Of a DNA stretch of 9,271 nt, positions 7,057 through 9,271 are shown in pieces. Below the pieces are notes generated by a model, which did not search any database, was not told where the DNA came from, and saw only the letters and a list, made by a program, of their open reading frames with translations. The stretch covers positions 1 to 9,271 of the forward strand of contig VGXH01000046.1 in NCBI GenBank assembly GCA_016873405.1, in the 5' to 3' direction. This stretch comes from a bacterium. GTDB lineage: Bacteria > Krumholzibacteriota > Krumholzibacteria > LZORAL124-64-63. The stretch's first letter is position 1. Every line of letters starts with the position of its first letter. A program made the position numbers and the translations under genes.

Positions 7057-7961
7057 TGGGCGGAGCCCCCGCTCGCGAAGAAGTCGGGGAAGTACGTCCA
7101 CACGCCCGGGTAGTACTTGCGCACCAGGTTGTCGTAGGTGCCGTCGGCCTGGCAGCGGTCCAGGAACACGGCGAACGCCGCCGCCAGCTGGGGCGAGTTC
7201 TTGGGGAACGCCGCCGACATGTGCTGCGGCTCGGACAGCGGGCCCAGGATCTTGATCTTGCCCTGCCACCGGCGCAGCGCGACCAGCGCATCGGGCACGT
7301 CCAGGATCGTCAGCTCGGCCATGCCGCCGAGCAGGTTCGGCGCCATGTGGTTGAGGCTGCCCTCGTAATTGACCACCAGCGCGCCGTGGCCGGCCAGGTC
7401 GTAGAGCTTCGGGTCCAAGCACGTGTTCGGCTTGGCCAGCACGCTGACGCCGTTGATGAGCTTGTACGTGCGCTCGATGTCCGTCGTCAGCTTCCCCGAC
7501 GGCGCGATCGGCGCCACGCGCGCGGCCGCCGGCGCGATCAGCCAGATCTGCGTCGGGAACATCGGCTCGGCGAAGTCGACCAGCTTCTGCCGCCACGGCA
7601 GCACGGTCATGCCGTGGGCGATCATGTCGCCGCGCAGCTCGGCGTTGCCGGTGACGGTCACCTCGCTGCCCGCGCGCGTGAACGACAGGCCGGTCACGTC
7701 GGAGATCGTCCGGTCCCAGTCGGTCTCCACGAACACGTACTCCACGCCCAGTTCGCGGCAGAACAGCCGCACCAGGTCGACGTCAAGGCCGTCGCCGGCG
7801 CCGGTGACGAAGTTCGCGTAGGGAATGCCCAGGTGACGCAGCCGACCGGCGGCCTGGATCTCGGGCAGGTCGTGCTTCGGCGGCGTCACTGTGGCCGGGG
7901 CGGCGACGGCGGATGCGGCAACCAGCATCGCCAGCAGCATCATGATCGGATTCGGGCGCAT
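7053..7961 (-). CDS. Periplasmic family-3 solute-binding protein (probable ligand sensor)
   Basis: A 302-residue protein with a signal peptide (MRPNPIMMLLAMLVAASAVAA, cut near 20-21) and an SBP_bac_3 (PF00497-type) two-lobed fold. GLDVDLVRLFCRELGVE (58-74), GDMIAHGMTVLPWRQKLVDF (111-130) and AFPKNSPQLAAAFAVFLD (251-268) followed by GTYDNLVRKYYPG are typical family landmarks. Members bind amino acids or similar small solutes and usually deliver them to an ABC permease. No permease or ATPase gene adjoins it; instead the next gene is a sensor kinase, overlapping by 4 bases. I infer a sensing role, perhaps through contact with the kinase's periplasmic domain. The ATG has AGGAGG (7975-7970) at 8 nt. 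Cysteines C68, C181 and C270 are present. There is no lipobox, so it should be soluble. Ligand unknown. Confidence 0.88.
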   Translation of the reverse strand: MRPNPIMMLLAMLVAASAVAAPATVTPPKHDLPEIQAAGRLRHLGIPYANFVTGAGDGLDVDLVRLFCRELGVEYVFVETDWDRTISDVTGLSFTRAGSEVTVTGNAELRGDMIAHGMTVLPWRQKLVDFAEPMFPTQIWLIAPAAARVAPIAPSGKLTTDIERTYKLINGVSVLAKPNTCLDPKLYDLAGHGALVVNYEGSLNHMAPNLLGGMAELTILDVPDALVALRRWQGKIKILGPLSEPQHMSAAFPKNSPQLAAAFAVFLDRCQADGTYDNLVRKYYPGVWTYFPDFFASGGSAQ

Positions 7962-8220
7962 GGCTTGGGCCTCCTGTCGATCGGGGCGGCGCGCGTCGGG
8001 GGGCCGGGGCGACGGCCGACGGCTGAGACAGGTATATCGTCCCGTGGGTCCTCAGGGTTTACCGCAGCCGCCCCTACGGGCGATCGCCAAGCCGGCCCGC
8101 GCTGGCGTATCTTGTCATGATCGAATCAGATGGGATGGCCGCCCCGCAGCGCGACCGGTCGACCGCCGGTGGCCGTTCGCCCTGCCGCAGGGTGGCCGCC
8201 GGGGCGCTGTCAGGAATCCC
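7962..8220. promoter_or_regulatory. 259-bp intergenic region upstream of the binding-protein/kinase unit
   Basis: No gene is supported here. It should hold the leftward promoter for the binding-protein gene. The best -10 candidate is GATATACC on the minus strand (8038-8031), with no convincing -35. It is flanked by an imperfect inverted repeat (CTGAGAC at 8024-8030, GTCCTCAG at 8048-8055, one bulged base). Near the right end are small palindromes (8152-8161, 8157-8164) and a short CCCTG/CAGGG hairpin around 8180-8192, none followed by a T-run. I see no clear terminator for the nuclease-like gene. Confidence 0.35.
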
Positions 8221-9271
8221 CTACTGCACCAGCACCACCGACCGCGACTGCCGCACCGTCTGCGCGCCCACGCGCGCGCTCAGGACGACTTCATAGACCG
8301 CGGAGGCGACGGCGCGCCCGGCCGCGTCCCGGCCGTCCCAGGTCACCGCGTGCGCGCCGGCAGCGTAACGCGCGGCCGGGAAGGCGCGCACCAGGCGGCC
8401 CTGCAGGTCGTAGACGTTCAGCGCCGCCTCGCCCGCCTCGTCCAGCGCGAAGCGCAGCTCGGTGGCCGGGTTGAACGGGTTCGGCGCGTTGGGCAGCAGG
8501 CGCGCCGGCAGCGCCACGCCGGCGCCGGCGCCCGGCACCGACGACACGTAGGTCCCCACCGTGAAGTCGGCCACGCGCGGGGCGTGGTCGCTGGCGGTGG
8601 GGATGTCGGTCGCCTGCAGGCCGGTGGCCGTGCGCGTGGCCGGCAGCAGCGTGCGCGTCTCCAGGATGTAGTGGCGGTGCAGCGTCAGCGCGCTGTCGGT
8701 GTAGAAGACCCAGTCCAACAGGCCGGGATAGTAGGAGCTGGAGTCGTTGCGCCAGGTGTAGCCCGCCCGTCCGTCCGGGTGGCGCGACGGCGGGAACGCC
8801 AGGTCGGTGCCGTCCCAGTCGGGCGGCGAATCGGGACCGTAGGTCGCATTGTCGAGGATGTCGCCGGTGACGATCGTGTCCAGCTGCCGCCGCCAGCCGA
8901 CCAGGTTCATGTCGCCGGCCAGGATGATCGGCGTGTCGGCCGCCAGCGTGATGACGCCGCCGGCGGTGCGCGCGTCGCGCAGGAACTTCACCAGGCCGTC
9001 CGCCTCGTCCTGGCGCGTGGCGTCGTCCGTGCAGCAACGCAGGTGGCAGGCCACCAGCAGGAGGTCCTTGGCCTGCCCGGGGCCCAGGTCCAGCAGGGCG
9101 GCGGACTCGCGCAGGAACACGCTGCCGTTGACCAGCCAGGTCTGCAGGATCGGGAACCGGCTGACGATCACGTTGCCGTCGTCGACCTTCGCTGCGTGCC
9201 ACTGCTCGCCGGGCCCGCTCGGCAGGAACGTCTCCAAGCGCGCCGCGCCTTCGGCCGCCGTGTGGTTCCAG
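8221..9271 (-). CDS. Secreted endonuclease/exonuclease/phosphatase-family protein with FlgD-like C-terminal domain (partial)
   Basis: The C-terminal 349 residues of a leftward gene whose start lies beyond the window. The catalytic part shows EEP landmarks: NVIVSRFPIL, ACHLRCC, GDMNLVG (the GDxN motif, 8916-8905) and TASDHAPRVADF (SDHxP, 8592-8578). This metal-dependent fold hydrolyses phosphodiesters of DNA, RNA or lipid-linked phosphates; the substrate here is not determinable. The N-terminal Asn and Glu motifs and any signal peptide are outside the window. The last 92 residues (8499-8224) form a FlgD/T9SS type A-like domain: PNAPNPFNPATELRF, LNVYDLQGRLVR, HAVTWDGRDAAGR, YEVVLSA. Such tails in FCB-group bacteria mark exported or surface-attached proteins. 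A TTG at 9237 is only an internal Leu codon, since the frame stays open to the edge. Confidence 0.87.
   Translation of the reverse strand, partial: WNHTAAEGAARLETFLPSGPGEQWHAAKVDDGNVIVSRFPILQTWLVNGSVFLRESAALLDLGPGQAKDLLLVACHLRCCTDDATRQDEADGLVKFLRDARTAGGVITLAADTPIILAGDMNLVGWRRQLDTIVTGDILDNATYGPDSPPDWDGTDLAFPPSRHPDGRAGYTWRNDSSSYYPGLLDWVFYTDSALTLHRHYILETRTLLPATRTATGLQATDIPTASDHAPRVADFTVGTYVSSVPGAGAGVALPARLLPNAPNPFNPATELRFALDEAGEAALNVYDLQGRLVRAFPAARYAAGAHAVTWDGRDAAGRAVASAVYEVVLSARVGAQTVRQSRSVVLVQ

Noticed and set aside
4744..7113. Rightward open frame of 789 codons opposite the hybrid kinase
   Set aside because: Its Arg/Gln/Ala/His-rich product mirrors the kinase codons; the kinase strand has complete, ordered domains.
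7057..7596. 180-residue N-terminal extension of the hybrid kinase frame
   Set aside because: It is an out-of-frame shadow of the well-supported binding-protein gene; the GTG at 7056 leads directly into the first membrane helix.
8079..8088. GGCGATCGCC, resembling the cyanobacterial HIP1 octamer
   Set aside because: Few copies of GCGATCGC are seen in the window, as chance would allow at this G+C; nothing else suggests a cyanobacterium.
8152..8164. Overlapping small palindromes around CGACCGGTCG
   Set aside because: Short GC-only palindromes are expected by chance here; no T-run and no promoter next to them.

Overview
This is a GC-rich window (by eye about 70% G+C) from a Gram-negative bacterium. 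A TolC-type channel, a small outer-membrane barrel and periplasmic signal peptides show an outer membrane. The secreted nuclease/phosphatase-like protein at the right edge ends in a FlgD-like/type IX-style C-terminal domain (PNPFNP, YDLQGRLVR, WDGRDAAGR). That tail is common in FCB-group lineages such as Eisenbacteria and Krumholzibacteriota, so I infer a lineage of that kind; the window holds no marker gene to prove it. I see no rRNA, tRNA, CRISPR array, transposase or phage gene.

Left region (1-2082): two transcription units diverge from a short AT-rich island. Leftward runs a TolC-family outer-membrane efflux protein, cut by the window edge. Rightward runs an ArsR-family repressor whose stop overlaps the start of a two-domain ChrA-type chromate transporter (ATGA). 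The control region is symmetrical: each direction has TTGAC(C/G)-N17-TATATT, and both -10 hexamers lie inside one perfect 18-bp palindrome (407-424). The likeliest reading is one ArsR operator controlling both an envelope efflux system and ChrA.

Middle region (2083-4798): three rightward genes, each with its own weak promoter signals. They are an anaerobic sulfatase-maturating-type radical SAM/SPASM enzyme with an added SEC-C zinc tail, a secreted beta-barrel-like protein of 161 residues, and a four-helix membrane protein of unknown function. A possible 46-codon ORF follows (GTGA overlap).

Right region (4795-9271): three leftward genes. A partial secreted endonuclease/exonuclease/phosphatase-family protein comes first in transcription order. 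After a 259-bp gap come a periplasmic family-3 solute-binding protein and a hybrid histidine kinase whose GTG start overlaps the binding protein's stop. No transporter permease or separate response regulator accompanies this pair, so it looks like a two-gene ligand-sensing unit feeding a phosphorelay elsewhere.

All gene families here are known. The most distinctive points are the mirror-symmetric divergent promoter/operator, the ArsR-ChrA-TolC arrangement, and the binding-protein/hybrid-kinase pair.
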